Below are positions 1 through 10,178 of a DNA stretch of 64,000 bases, in pieces (within the stretch, counting starts at the first letter, position 1; each line of letters begins with the position of its first letter). Location of the stretch: assembly GCA_038230515.1 (NCBI GenBank), contig JBBRND010000013.1, positions 1-64,000 of the forward strand. The letters are read 5' to 3'. The position numbers and the translations under genes are program-made. Under the pieces are notes generated by a model. That model searched no databases and was not told where the DNA came from. It saw only the letters and a program-made list of their open reading frames with translations. The DNA is from JAPLDB01 sp038230515 (lineage in GTDB: Bacteria > Bacteroidota > Bacteroidia > AKYH767-A > 2013-40CM-41-45).

Positions 1-50
1 CGGCACAAAAAGAAAACGCATAACAATTTTTTTTTGATGATTATATTTTT

Positions 51-77
51 CCCGCCCCGTAAGGCGGGTTTTTTTTT
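51..77 (+). terminator. Rho-independent terminator of a gene upstream of the window
   Basis: A six-pair GC stem (cccgcc at 51-56, ggcggg at 63-68) with a 6-base loop is followed by nine T residues. It faces right, so it should end a transcript entering from the left edge. The rest of 1-294 shows no gene I can support. Confidence 0.8.
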
Positions 78-294
78 GCCCCTGTTTTTTTTTAATACTC
101 ACCTGCACACACCTTCATTCGCAAAACTTGGCCGTCCACTCCCGGATTCGCAACCATTCGCTATTCGTACAACTAACTCGCTGCCATTTCTTCCGCTTCC
201 CTTTCCTCGGCACAGTATTCGACAAGGAAACTGTACTTTTACGGCCACCGTTTTTCTCTTTTCAGAACACAACTAAAAAAATCCAATTCAGAAG

Positions 295-2787
295 ATGACC
301 ATTGACGATCATAATTTTCCGCGTGTAGAACTTGCAAACGTAATTGATGACGATACGGAATTTATTCCGCTGCTGACGCAGGAAGACGAAGAGAGCATGA
401 ATGCTCAAACCGTTCCTCCCACACTTTCCATACTTCCGCTTCGCAACACGGTTTTGTTTCCGGGTGTGGTCATTCCGATTACGGTGGGCAGAGATAAAAG
501 CATTAACCTGATTAAAGATGCGTACAAAGGCGACAAGATTATCGGTGTGGTTTCGCAGAAGGACACGAACATTGAAGACCCGAAGTTTGAAGAGCTGAAT
601 AAAATTGGCACCGTTGCGAATGTGCTGAAGATGCTTCGCATGCCCGATGGAAACACCACCATCATTATACAAGGGAAAAAGAGATTTGAATTAAAAGAGC
701 TGGTGCAAACCGAGCCGTACATTAAAGCCACGGTGCAGGCAATTCCTGAAACCGTTCCCGAGAAAAACGACAAAGAATTTCACGCCACGGTGCAGAGCAT
801 GAAGGATCTTGCGTTGCAGATCATTCAGCACTCTCCGAATATTCCCAGCGATGCGGCTTTTGCAATCCGCAACATTGAGAGCAATTCTTTTCTCACCAAC
901 TTCATTTCGTCAAATATGAATCTTGATGTGGTGAAGAAACAATCGCTGCTGGAAATTGGTGACTTACGCGAACGTTCTACAAAAGTGCTCGAGCATCTCA
1001 CCAAAGAATTGCAGATGCTCGAGTTGAAAAATCAGATTCAGAATAAAGTAAAGACGGATATTGACAAACAGCAGCGCGAGTTTTTTCTTAATCAGCAACT
1101 GAAAACGATTCAGGAAGAATTAGGCGGACAGACTCCCGAACGCGAAGTAGCCGAACTGCGCGAGCGCGCCAAAGAAAAAAAGTGGAACAAAGAAGTGTCG
1201 GACACCTTTAACAAAGAATGTGACCGCCTGATGCGAATGAATCCTGCGGCTGCGGAATATTCTGTGGTGTTGAATTACCTGCAGGTGCTGCTCGATCTTC
1301 CGTGGAATGAATTTACTAACGACAACTTCGATCTCAAGTTTGCGCAAAAGGTTTTGGAAAAAGATCATTGGGGATTAGAAAAAGTAAAAGCCCGCATCCT
1401 CGAATACCTTGCTGTGCTTAAGCTGAAACGCGACATGAAATCACCCATCATGTGTTTGTACGGACCTCCGGGAGTCGGTAAAACTTCGTTGGGAAAATCA
1501 ATTGCCCGTGCGCTCGGCAGAAAATATGTTCGCATGTCGCTCGGTGGCTTGCGCGATGAAGCAGAAATACGCGGACATCGCAAAACATACATTGGCGCCA
1601 TGCCAGGTCGCATTATTCAGAATCTAAAAAAAGCAAAGACCGCCAATCCTGTTTTTGTGCTTGATGAAATTGATAAACTCGGAAACGATTTTCATGGCGA
1701 TCCTTCGTCTGCCTTGCTCGAAGTTCTCGATCCTGAACAGAACAATACTTTTTATGATAACTATGTAGAGATTGATTTTGATCTCAGTAATGTGTTATTC
1801 ATCGCTACGGCAAATTCATTAAGTTCGATACAACCCGCACTGCTCGACCGTTTGGAGATCATCGAGATCAGCGGGTACACGGTGGAAGAAAAAATTCAGA
1901 TTGCAGTGCGCCATCTCGTTCCGAAACAACTCGAAGCACACGGATTAAAGAAAGAGCACGTGAAACTTTCTCCGAAGATGATTGAACTCATCATCGAACA
2001 GTACACGCGTGAAAGTGGTGTTCGTGGTTTGGAGAAGAAGATTGCAGCCTTCGTTCGCGGCATTGCAAAAAATGTGGCGATGGAGGAAGAATACAATCCT
2101 GTTGTTGATGAAGAAGCAATCAATAAAATTCTTGGTGCGCCTGTTTTTCAAAAAGACAGATCGCTGAAGAACGATGTAGCAGGAGTTGTTACCGGACTTG
2201 CCTGGACTGCTGTTGGTGGAGATATTCTTTTCATTGAAGCATCGCTCAGTAAAGGCAAAGGCAAACTCACCCTCACAGGCAACCTCGGTGAGGTGATGAA
2301 AGAATCTGCTGTCATCGCACTCGCATATCTGAAAGCACATTGCAATGAATTGTCAATTGATCCGCGCGTGATTGATCAGTGGGATATTCACATTCATGTA
2401 CCCGAAGGTGCAACCCCAAAGGATGGACCATCGGCAGGCATTACCATGCTTACTGCACTTGCATCTGCCTTTACACAGCGCAAAGTAAAAGAGCAACTGG
2501 CAATGACGGGAGAAATTACACTGCGCGGAAAAGTTCTTCCCGTTGGCGGCATCAAAGAAAAAATTCTTGCTGCAAAACGCGCAGGCATTAAAGACATCAT
2601 TCTTAGCACCGACAATAAAAAGGACATTGAAGAAATCAAAAAAGATTACCTCAAAGATCTCCGCTTTCATTACGTGTCCGAAATGATTGAGGTAATCAAC
2701 CTCGCTCTCCTGAAAGAAAAAGTAAAGAAGCCGCTCGACATTACTTTTCACGAAAACGGAGAAGCGAAGAAGGAGCAGGAGGCGTAA
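295..2787 (+). CDS. lon: ATP-dependent protease La (Lon)
   Basis: Lon is a cytosolic AAA+ serine protease that degrades misfolded and regulatory proteins. The 830-residue product has the full architecture. An N-terminal LON substrate-binding domain starts near LSILPLRNTVLFPG. The AAA+ module has Walker A GPPGVGKT at residues 390-397 and Walker B VFVLDEIDK. The C-terminal protease domain carries the Ser-Lys dyad: Ser713 in PKDGPSAG and Lys756 in GGIKEK, with the 43-residue spacing known from E. coli Lon. The acidic N-terminal extension before the LON domain and the charged tail are common in Bacteroidota homologues. The ATG at 295 is the first start in this frame, and no strong promoter stands out upstream. 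The gene converges with the TPR gene to its right, 11 bases away. Confidence 0.97.
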   Translation: MTIDDHNFPRVELANVIDDDTEFIPLLTQEDEESMNAQTVPPTLSILPLRNTVLFPGVVIPITVGRDKSINLIKDAYKGDKIIGVVSQKDTNIEDPKFEELNKIGTVANVLKMLRMPDGNTTIIIQGKKRFELKELVQTEPYIKATVQAIPETVPEKNDKEFHATVQSMKDLALQIIQHSPNIPSDAAFAIRNIESNSFLTNFISSNMNLDVVKKQSLLEIGDLRERSTKVLEHLTKELQMLELKNQIQNKVKTDIDKQQREFFLNQQLKTIQEELGGQTPEREVAELRERAKEKKWNKEVSDTFNKECDRLMRMNPAAAEYSVVLNYLQVLLDLPWNEFTNDNFDLKFAQKVLEKDHWGLEKVKARILEYLAVLKLKRDMKSPIMCLYGPPGVGKTSLGKSIARALGRKYVRMSLGGLRDEAEIRGHRKTYIGAMPGRIIQNLKKAKTANPVFVLDEIDKLGNDFHGDPSSALLEVLDPEQNNTFYDNYVEIDFDLSNVLFIATANSLSSIQPALLDRLEIIEISGYTVEEKIQIAVRHLVPKQLEAHGLKKEHVKLSPKMIELIIEQYTRESGVRGLEKKIAAFVRGIAKNVAMEEEYNPVVDEEAINKILGAPVFQKDRSLKNDVAGVVTGLAWTAVGGDILFIEASLSKGKGKLTLTGNLGEVMKESAVIALAYLKAHCNELSIDPRVIDQWDIHIHVPEGATPKDGPSAGITMLTALASAFTQRKVKEQLAMTGEITLRGKVLPVGGIKEKILAAKRAGIKDIILSTDNKKDIEEIKKDYLKDLRFHYVSEMIEVINLALLKEKVKKPLDITFHENGEAKKEQEA

Positions 2788-2798
2788 GCGATACCGGT

Positions 2799-4226
2799 TT
2801 ATTTGTTTGAATCATTTGTTGGGTCAGTTCCCAACTTCTCAATCGTTTTCCTCGCTTCTGCCAATCGTATTTGTTTATTCTTTTCCACCAATTTCTGTGT
2901 GATCAATTTTTCCATTTTATGATGGAGGGGAACAAGTAGCGCAGCAATAAAAACCAACGTCAGCAACATCAGAGAAGGTGAGTGATGTGTAACTTTTTCT
3001 AAAAAAGGATGCAGCAATAAATTGAGAAACTCGAAAACAATTAGCAAAGCAATCACCCCGAAAAATTCAATGAGCCGTGTATTGGTAATAAAGCTGCGGC
3101 TCAATAATAAAAAGAGAATGATAAAAGAGAGAATGCCGAGTGCAATTAAAGCATATTGAATATTTTCTTTACGTTGTTCGGTTTCGGCTGCCTGCCGGCT
3201 TGTTTCCTCAATGGTGCGGAGTTGCTCTTTGAAAGCCAATGCCTGTATCTTATTAATGTTGTTCTGACTGAAAATAGAATCTTTTATTGATGACTCCATT
3301 CGTGAATAATAATAGGCGCTGTCTGTTTGGTGCAGGTTATCATACACCCTGCTCAAAAAACCGGCACCCGCCTTTTTCATATCGTTGTTGTTAATTTGGT
3401 TGCCAAGTTGAAGCAATTGCCTCGCTTGTTCACGGGCTTCTGTTGTTTTGTTGTTAGCGAGTAAAAAGTTGGTATAATAAATTTTGGCGACTAATTTGAT
3501 GGCATAAAAACGGACGGAGTCTGAAAGCGTGTTTCCTTTTTTATAGTAAACTTCTGCAATTTCTTTTTCACCAAGCGCCTCATAAACTTTAGCGAAATCA
3601 ACCTGAACGATAGCATCATAGAGTAAACTTTTTAAACGGTGATTGGTTTCATTCAATGCTTGCGCATAATGCAATGCCGAATCGGGTTGATGGAGTAATA
3701 CATAACAACCTGCCATGTTGTTCTGATACTGCCTGATCATAAAATCATACATGGAAGATGATTGTTCGGGTAAATTTTCTCCGCCTTTCAGGTTGTATTT
3801 TAATGACTCTTCCGGATTTTGAAGCCGGAAATAGGCAATGGAAATATCAAAATATATGGAGCTCATCCTTCGTTTATCTTTTACTTTTTCCGCCAAAGGA
3901 ATGCCTTTAAAAAAGTACTCCAATGCCGTAATGTAATCGCCTGAAGTATATTCAAAATAATCCCCGATCCAGTTGTAGCTGATGGCTAAGAGAGAATCGT
4001 TATTTAATTTTCGCGCTATCTCAAATAGCTGCCTGCACACACTTGAGTCAATGTTGCCAACTCCACTGTTAAAATTATCCTCTCCTATTTTTACAATCAG
4101 GTCAAACTGTTTAGCAGGGTCGGTTGTTTTTGCCAATACAGATTTTAAACTATCTGCCTGTTTGTTTTGAGCAATAGAATTATACGCTGAAAACCACAGT
4201 AAAGCAGCGATAAAAATTCTTTTCAT
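2799..4226 (-). CDS. TPR-repeat membrane protein with signal peptide
   Basis: The 475-residue product begins with a signal peptide (about residues 1-20, hydrophobic, ending IAQ). A long helical region of tetratricopeptide-like repeats follows, for example ALEYFFKGIPLAEKVKDKRR and AEVYYKKGNTLSDSV. A coiled-coil-like stretch (EQLRTIEETSRQAAETEQRK) leads to three hydrophobic segments and a short charged cytoplasmic tail. This layout matches the sensor half of Bacteroidota TPR-type LytS or hybrid histidine kinases, but no HisKA or HATPase motif is present, so it is not a kinase as it stands. It converges with lon. The partner and function are unknown; a role as a scaffold or sensor in the envelope is inference. 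Confidence 0.8.
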   Translation of the reverse strand: MKRIFIAALLWFSAYNSIAQNKQADSLKSVLAKTTDPAKQFDLIVKIGEDNFNSGVGNIDSSVCRQLFEIARKLNNDSLLAISYNWIGDYFEYTSGDYITALEYFFKGIPLAEKVKDKRRMSSIYFDISIAYFRLQNPEESLKYNLKGGENLPEQSSSMYDFMIRQYQNNMAGCYVLLHQPDSALHYAQALNETNHRLKSLLYDAIVQVDFAKVYEALGEKEIAEVYYKKGNTLSDSVRFYAIKLVAKIYYTNFLLANNKTTEAREQARQLLQLGNQINNNDMKKAGAGFLSRVYDNLHQTDSAYYYSRMESSIKDSIFSQNNINKIQALAFKEQLRTIEETSRQAAETEQRKENIQYALIALGILSFIILFLLLSRSFITNTRLIEFFGVIALLIVFEFLNLLLHPFLEKVTHHSPSLMLLTLVFIAALLVPLHHKMEKLITQKLVEKNKQIRLAEARKTIEKLGTDPTNDSNK

Positions 4227-4468
4227 GCTCTGTTTTTTTTCTAAGGAATGTTGTGCTCTAAACCATGATTATGGCGAACAGAAATGTAAATGTAGAAAGT
4301 AAGGGAGGTTTTTTCGTCAATTCTGAAAGAACAGAAATTAAATGATAGCAATTTACTAATCAGTCAACGCAGCGAGCAAATGTAAGACGCAGAGGTGGAG
4401 TTACAAAACAAGTTGGCCTTGTCAATAATGTAAGGTCTCAATCATACAAAAATCCTATGCTACTTTAT

Positions 4469-4476
4469 TACATTTG
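4469..4476 (+). promoter_or_regulatory. Putative Bacteroidota -7 element (TACATTTG)
   Basis: TACATTTG matches the TAnnTTTG consensus of Bacteroidota primary sigma promoters and lies 17 bases before the ATG of the permease. No clear TTTG -33 box is seen. If real, the leader is very short, which supports the ATG at 4494 over upstream alternatives. Confidence 0.4.
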
Positions 4477-4493
4477 CTTCGCTCCTCTTGACC

Positions 4494-5819
4494 ATGCCCA
4501 TCAAAGCAACACTCGGAAAAACCGACCTTACCATGATTGTGGTGAGTTTTGTAATCGGCATCGGCATTTTCCGAACACCTGCCATCGTTGCACAAAAAGC
4601 AGGAACAGAAGAAATATTTTTTGCTGCTTGGATACTAGGAGGCATCATCAGCATCTGCGGTGCACTTACGTTTGCGGAGATTGGCTCGCGCTTTCCAGTG
4701 GCGGGCGGTTTTTATAAAATTTTTTCTGCCTGTTATCATCCCGTGTTTGCATTCATGCTCAACTGGTCACTGGTCATCATCAATTCGTTCAGTTCCGTGG
4801 GCGTAGCTTTGGTGGGTGCTGAATATATCGCTCCTGTTATTCTCCCTGCGGAGATGCAGACGCAACTTGCCGTGCAGTTAATTGCATTGATAATGATCTT
4901 AATTTTATTCGCATTGAATTATGCCGGAATAAAAACAGGCGCGCGCACACAGAATATTTTAAGTGGAGTAAAAATCGCCATGATACTTTTCTTTTCATCG
5001 GCAATCCTTTTCAGTCATCCTGCTGTCGCAGAAACAGCTGTAGCTTCTGTGACTCACTCCGGTTCGTTCATCAGCATACTTGGCATCAGTTTAATTTCTG
5101 TCTTCTTTACCTATGGTGGTTATCAGAACACAATGAATCTTGGTGCAGATGTAAAAAATCCGCAACGCAACATTCCTGCAAGTATTCTTTGGGGAATGGG
5201 AATTGTAATAGTGCTTTATTTGCTCATTAACTTCAGCTACGTGCATGTGTTAGGATTTGAAAAAGTACAGCAATCCAAATTACTTGCATCAGAACTGGCA
5301 AATTCTTTCCTTGGAGATATTGGGTACAAGATTACTTCCATCGCCATTTTTATTTCTGTGATGGGATTCATCAACACTTCGCTCCTAAGCAACCCGCGCA
5401 TCTATTATGCAATGGCTGATGACGGCATTCTTCCGAAAATTTTTAAACGAGTGAATGAAAAAACGCAGGCACAGGAATTTGCATTAAGTTTTTTCACGGT
5501 ACTAATGATAATCGGTTTGATCTGGCTCGGCACTTTTGAAAGGATTGTGAATTATGTAATGTTTATTGACAGCTTCAGCATGGTAACAGCGGCTGCAACT
5601 ATTTTTATTTTCCGCAAGCGTATGAAAGAAATGGACTACACCGGTTTCAAGCTGAAATTATTTCCATGGATTCCCCTTGTGTTCATGGCGATGCTGTTGT
5701 CAGTTACTTACAATGTTTTTATTTCAGATGTGAATGCGGCAATAACAGGACTTTGCATCTTTGCGGTAGGTTTTCCTTTGTATCATTTATTGAAACGGAT
5801 AAGTAGTCAGTCAACATAA
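4494..5819 (+). CDS. APC-superfamily amino acid permease
   Basis: A 441-residue integral membrane protein with about 12 hydrophobic segments. It begins with the typical APC first helix (VVSFVIGIGIFRTPAIVAQ) containing the backbone-binding G-I-G-I-F motif that contacts substrate amino acids. Other hallmarks are the segment GALTFAEIGSRFPVAGGFYK and the conserved region TYGGYQNTMNLGADVKNPQR. It most resembles LAT/YfnA-type permeases, which exchange or import amino acids with protons. The substrate cannot be read from the sequence. The ATG at 4494 is preferred; a TTG two codons earlier is also in frame. The PLP enzyme follows 39 bases downstream in the same direction, so co-transcription, perhaps around an amino acid such as methionine or cysteine, is possible but inferred. 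Confidence 0.9.
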   Translation: MPIKATLGKTDLTMIVVSFVIGIGIFRTPAIVAQKAGTEEIFFAAWILGGIISICGALTFAEIGSRFPVAGGFYKIFSACYHPVFAFMLNWSLVIINSFSSVGVALVGAEYIAPVILPAEMQTQLAVQLIALIMILILFALNYAGIKTGARTQNILSGVKIAMILFFSSAILFSHPAVAETAVASVTHSGSFISILGISLISVFFTYGGYQNTMNLGADVKNPQRNIPASILWGMGIVIVLYLLINFSYVHVLGFEKVQQSKLLASELANSFLGDIGYKITSIAIFISVMGFINTSLLSNPRIYYAMADDGILPKIFKRVNEKTQAQEFALSFFTVLMIIGLIWLGTFERIVNYVMFIDSFSMVTAAATIFIFRKRMKEMDYTGFKLKLFPWIPLVFMAMLLSVTYNVFISDVNAAITGLCIFAVGFPLYHLLKRISSQST

Positions 5820-5858
5820 AATGCTTCCAGGCTGTTCAACCTTAACCTTTAAACCTCA

Positions 5859-7019
5859 ATGGACCTTTCCTACATCATAAACCAACTTGGCGAAGAACGC
5901 GATCAGTACTTCAACGCCATTGCTCCTCCTATTATTCAAACGAGCAACTTCGCTTTCAATGACGTTGCTTCTCTTCGGGAAGCATTGAAAGATGAGTACG
6001 AAGTTTTTCTTTATTCAAGGGGAAACAATCCTACCATTGAAATACTTCAGCAAAAACTTGCTGCGCTTGACGGTGCAGAAGATGCACTTGTGTTTGCCAG
6101 CGGTGTTGCTGCAGTTACAATTCCTGTTATTGCAAATATAAAATCAGGCGATCATGTTTTATGCGTTGCCAAACCTTATTCATGGACAAATAAATTGTTC
6201 AATACACTTCTTCCGCGCTTCCATGTTACCTGCACGATGATTGACGGAACACGAATCGAAAATTTTGAAAAAGCAATTCGATCAAACACTCGTTTGATTT
6301 TTCTCGAGTCTCCAAATACTTTCACGTATGAGTTGCAGGATTTGAAAGCAGTTGCATCATTAGCGAAGTCAAAGAACATTCTCACCATGATTGACAACAG
6401 CTATTGCACACCGCTCTCACAAAAGCCAATTGAAATGGGAATTGATCTCTCCATGCAGACCATGACAAAATACATTGGCGGACACAGCGATGCAGTGGGA
6501 GGAGTAGTGAGTGGTTCAAAAGAAATGATCCGTAAAATTTTTGCTGCAGACTTTCTCAATATCGGTGCGGCAGTTTCCCCCTTCAATGCATTCCTTTTCC
6601 TTCGGGGATTGCGCACGATAGAACTTCGTGTGGATCGAAGCTGTAGCAGCGCGCAGCAACTCGTTGATCGCTTTGAGCATCATCCCAAAGTTTTGAAAAT
6701 GTTTTTTCCGTTCTCAAAATCATTTCCTCAGCGCGAACTTGCATCGAAGCAAATGAAGAAAGGTGGAGGTATGTTCACTATGGCACTTGATGTGAAAGGC
6801 GTTGATCAGATCGAAAAGTTCTGCAACTCACTCACTCGTTTTCTTATGGGAGTTTCGTGGGGCGGCCATGAATCACTCGTATTTCCTGTGTGCGCAACCA
6901 TTCCAAAAGAAAATTTTGATTCATCAAACATCGAACACAAGCTTGTGCGCTTTTACATCGGGCTTGAAGATGCAGAAGTTTTGAAAGAAGATATTGAGAA
7001 GGCGATGGAGAAAATTTGA
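5859..7019 (+). CDS. Cys/Met metabolism PLP-dependent enzyme (cystathionine beta-lyase/gamma-synthase type)
   Basis: A 386-residue fold-type I PLP enzyme of the MetB/MetC family. It contains the family motif YSRGNNPTIEILQQKLAALD near the N terminus and the phosphate-binding region FASGVAAV. The PLP-binding lysine is Lys204 in TMTKYIGGHSDAVGG, and the C-terminal signature SWGGHESLVFP is present. Members catalyse cystathionine beta-lyase, gamma-lyase, gamma-synthase or methionine gamma-lyase reactions; which one cannot be decided by eye. The length is normal. It lies 39 bases behind an amino acid permease in the same orientation and converges with the secreted protein at 7024, with only 4 bases between stops. 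Confidence 0.92.
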   Translation: MDLSYIINQLGEERDQYFNAIAPPIIQTSNFAFNDVASLREALKDEYEVFLYSRGNNPTIEILQQKLAALDGAEDALVFASGVAAVTIPVIANIKSGDHVLCVAKPYSWTNKLFNTLLPRFHVTCTMIDGTRIENFEKAIRSNTRLIFLESPNTFTYELQDLKAVASLAKSKNILTMIDNSYCTPLSQKPIEMGIDLSMQTMTKYIGGHSDAVGGVVSGSKEMIRKIFAADFLNIGAAVSPFNAFLFLRGLRTIELRVDRSCSSAQQLVDRFEHHPKVLKMFFPFSKSFPQRELASKQMKKGGGMFTMALDVKGVDQIEKFCNSLTRFLMGVSWGGHESLVFPVCATIPKENFDSSNIEHKLVRFYIGLEDAEVLKEDIEKAMEKI

Positions 7020-7023
7020 AGTC

Positions 7024-8097
7024 TTACTCCACTAAAAATTTCTCCACCAACTTCTTCTCTGCATTGGTTATATTAATAAAATAAATTCCTGTTTTCAGAT
7101 TCTCTTTTTGAAGAATAAATTTTCCTGAGGAAGAAACATCTTCACAAGACACAAGCTTACCTCTCAGGTCAACGATCTGCAAGGAAGCTGATGAATGATT
7201 TTCTAAAGACCATTCAATCTTTATTTCTCTTTCATCACTACTCGTTTTCAAAAAGTCGGTAGAAGTTTTCAAAGGATGGTCTTGCGCTGATAAAGTATAG
7301 CTCATATTGTAAAATGCCACTGTGTTACCTCCCGAATTCGGAACACCGAGTGTATCGTTAGCGAGGTTGTAATAAATATCAGCGGGGCTACTTAATCCTG
7401 TTATCATCTGCAAAGGAGCATTTGCAAAAGCAGAATCGAGCATGTAAACGGATTGCGTTCCCCAGACTGAAATGTAGATACGACCTTGATTATCCATTGC
7501 AATACCGTCATCATTTGAAAGGGTTGTGGTTTTCAAAATGGTCTGAGACGAATCAACCAAACTCACTGCTTTAATCTGAACACCGCTTCCCCATGTGCAA
7601 TACACAAGACGATTGTTTGCAGCATCAAATAAAATTCCGTTCGGAGTTTTTACGGTCGCACTCACAAATACACTTGATGTTCCGTCTGCAATATTCACCT
7701 TGTAAATTTTCTTGGTAGTAAAATCAGTCGTGTAAATATGTCCGCTGGTATCGGCACAAATTCCGTTCAGGAAGGTTCCGCCTACAACAGAAGTAAATGT
7801 TTGCAATCCTGTAACCAGATTAAACCCTAAAACACTTCCGTTATCTGCAACATAAATGCTACTATCTACAGCAACCAATCCATAAGGCGCGCTTACATTG
7901 CTTGTAAAGAGAGTTGGAGCAGAACCAGGAATTACGGACTGCAGATTTCCGCTTGTAGTGTTCGAAACAATGTAACGATCATTGATCGGATCATACTCCA
8001 CACTCTCTGGTCCTGAAAATATTTGCCCTGATGTATGAATAGATGCACTGATAAAACTAATGACGATAAATATTCTGTATTTCATATTTTTTTTCAC
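7024..8097 (-). CDS. Secreted NHL/SMP-30-like beta-propeller protein with T9SS sorting domain
   Basis: A 357-residue protein with an N-terminal signal peptide (MKYRIFIVISFISASIHTSG). The body is a series of propeller-like repeats of the SMP-30/NHL type, with phrases such as YGLVAVDSSIYVADNG, NGICADTSGHIYTTD and DGIAMDNQGRIYISVWG. The final ~75 residues form a type IX secretion C-terminal sorting domain (LQIVDLRGKLV, then LKTGIYFINITNAEKKLVEK). The protein is therefore expected to cross the outer membrane through T9SS and be anchored or released at the cell surface. Any sugar-lactone or lyase activity is not supported: no metal-binding residues could be assigned. A second ATG four codons downstream (8085) also fits a signal peptide. 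Confidence 0.85.
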   Translation of the reverse strand: MKKNMKYRIFIVISFISASIHTSGQIFSGPESVEYDPINDRYIVSNTTSGNLQSVIPGSAPTLFTSNVSAPYGLVAVDSSIYVADNGSVLGFNLVTGLQTFTSVVGGTFLNGICADTSGHIYTTDFTTKKIYKVNIADGTSSVFVSATVKTPNGILFDAANNRLVYCTWGSGVQIKAVSLVDSSQTILKTTTLSNDDGIAMDNQGRIYISVWGTQSVYMLDSAFANAPLQMITGLSSPADIYYNLANDTLGVPNSGGNTVAFYNMSYTLSAQDHPLKTSTDFLKTSSDEREIKIEWSLENHSSASLQIVDLRGKLVSCEDVSSSGKFILQKENLKTGIYFINITNAEKKLVEKFLVE

Positions 8098-8135
8098 GGT
8101 TTTTAATTCTAAAATCTACATTATTCATTCTACAT

Positions 8136-10178
8136 TTATTTTTTCACCGCCAACCTGTACAACACCCAACCCATGAATGCAAAGAAGCCCGTACCTAGCA
8201 GCATGTAACCGCCTTCACCAAGAATTGAAGTCAAGCCATTCAATGCACTTACTTTTTCAAGCGCATGAAAAACTCCCTGGTCAACTGAAAGTAGTGCAAC
8301 GATTACTCCAGCAAGCGCACCGCCAGCAACAAGCCCTGTAGCAAACAAGCTTCCTTTGCCAAGTTCTTCGTCTTCCTTCTTCTCATGTTTTCTTTTCGCA
8401 CGCCACTCAACAAGTCCCTTTATTGCACCACCGCAAAAAATCGGAAGCGTAGTAGAGAGCGGCAAGTACAAACCCACAGCAAACGAAAGTGCTTTCACTC
8501 CGCAGAGTTCAACTACAATAGCAATGAATGCACCTACGAGTACAAAGTTCCAGTCGAGATTAAAAGAAAGAAGACCTTTCACCAAAGTAGCCATCAGCGT
8601 GGCTTGCGGAGCAGCAAACTTTTCCCCGATGGCATGGTCAATTCCACGCGCGATAAGATCGGGAGTAGGCGTGTCGAGATATTTAACTGTAAATCCAATA
8701 ACGATACTTGAAACTATTGCACCGATAAACAATGCCATCTGCTGATACTTCGGAGTTGCGCCAACGATATAACCGGTTTTTAAATCCTGAGATGTTGCCC
8801 CCGCATTCGCAGCAGCAATGCAAACAATTCCACCTACAACAAGTGCCATTGGTTCATAAAACTTTCCTGTCCAGCCGATCGCAATAAATACTAACGCAGT
8901 TCCCATGATCGTAGCAATCGTCATTCCAGAAATTGGATTATTACTCGAACCGATGATTCCCACAATGCGGCTGCTCACTGTCACAAAGAAAAATCCAAAC
9001 ACAATAATGAGAATACCGATCAGAAATTTATTAAGAATACTGTCACCAGGAATCATTGGGAGCAATGCCATCAGCAATACCAACGCACCGCTACCGATCA
9101 GTACCGTTTTAAAAGAAAGATCGTTCTCTGTGCGGCTCACAACCTTGCCGCCTTTTTCTTTCATCGAAGCAATGCTTTCTTTGAAAGAAGAAATAATTGT
9201 TGGAATGGTTTTTATCAACGTAATAAATCCTCCTGCTGCAACAGCCCCTGCCCCGATCTGCCGGATGTATGTTCTATAAATTGCTTCCGCCATGTCGCCA
9301 AACGTATGCGTTGCCGGATCCCATGCACCCTTGCCTCCAGCCATGGCAATATCCTTCAGGAAACCGAGCTTCACCTGCTGCGCGGCAATAATATCAGGAG
9401 GTATCAATGACGCTAACAGCGGAATCAATCCAAGCCATGCAAGCACTCCACCTGCAACAAGCACACCTGCAATCTTCGGTCCGATTATATAGCCCACGCC
9501 AAGATATTCCGGAGTAATGTCTGCATTCAATGTTGCACTCGGAAAAAATTTATTCGATTGCTTGCTCACCCATGTAGGCGTTTCCGAAATGACATGAAAA
9601 ACCCGTTGAAGAACTGCGTACCCCATCGAGAAACCCAAACCCATATAGGCGGTCTTTGCAAAGTCACCGCCCTTCTCTCCTGCAATGAGCACCTGCGCAC
9701 AAGCAGTGCCTTCAGGATATGGAAGCGTTTCATGTTCTTTTACAATTAGCGATCTGCGCAGCGGAATCATCATCATCGTTCCCAACATTCCACCAAGTAC
9801 CGCAAGTGTAAATATTGTCCAGTATTCGAAATACTGTTTGCCCATGCTGATGCCGCTTTCATTTGCAGACAGAAAAAGAAAAGCCGGCAGTGTAAACACA
9901 ACTCCGGAAGCAATGCTTTCTCCCGCAGAACCTGTGGTCTGAATAATATTGTTTTCAAGAATCGTGGTCTTCAGAAATTTCCGCCCAAGCGAAATGGCAA
10001 GCACTGCAATCGGTATCGAAGCACTCACTGTCAATCCCGCTTTCAGTGCGAGATACACAGTACTTGCTCCAAAGATGACTCCGAAGATGCAACCCATCAG
10101 AATCGCTTTGAACGTAAATTCTTTTACATTATCCGTTGCAGATATGTATGGCTTAAAATTGTTTTGCTTTATTTCCAT
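8136..10178 (-). CDS. OPT-family oligopeptide transporter
   Basis: A 680-residue polytopic inner-membrane protein with about 15-16 hydrophobic segments. It matches the bacterial OPT (oligopeptide/metal-chelate) transporter family. The N-terminal signature runs EFTFKAILMGCIFGVIFG and then STVYLALKAGLTVSASIPIA. The region SASGESIASGV-like (TTGSAGESIASGVVFTLPAF), the segment LPYPEGTACAQVLIAGEKGG and the central DLKTGYIVGATPKYQQ are typical. Bacterial OPT proteins are thought to import peptides or metal complexes using the proton gradient; the substrate here is unknown. It appears monocistronic, diverging from the YdeI-like gene across about 195 bases. Confidence 0.93.
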   Translation of the reverse strand: MEIKQNNFKPYISATDNVKEFTFKAILMGCIFGVIFGASTVYLALKAGLTVSASIPIAVLAISLGRKFLKTTILENNIIQTTGSAGESIASGVVFTLPAFLFLSANESGISMGKQYFEYWTIFTLAVLGGMLGTMMMIPLRRSLIVKEHETLPYPEGTACAQVLIAGEKGGDFAKTAYMGLGFSMGYAVLQRVFHVISETPTWVSKQSNKFFPSATLNADITPEYLGVGYIIGPKIAGVLVAGGVLAWLGLIPLLASLIPPDIIAAQQVKLGFLKDIAMAGGKGAWDPATHTFGDMAEAIYRTYIRQIGAGAVAAGGFITLIKTIPTIISSFKESIASMKEKGGKVVSRTENDLSFKTVLIGSGALVLLMALLPMIPGDSILNKFLIGILIIVFGFFFVTVSSRIVGIIGSSNNPISGMTIATIMGTALVFIAIGWTGKFYEPMALVVGGIVCIAAANAGATSQDLKTGYIVGATPKYQQMALFIGAIVSSIVIGFTVKYLDTPTPDLIARGIDHAIGEKFAAPQATLMATLVKGLLSFNLDWNFVLVGAFIAIVVELCGVKALSFAVGLYLPLSTTLPIFCGGAIKGLVEWRAKRKHEKKEDEELGKGSLFATGLVAGGALAGVIVALLSVDQGVFHALEKVSALNGLTSILGEGGYMLLGTGFFAFMGWVLYRLAVKK

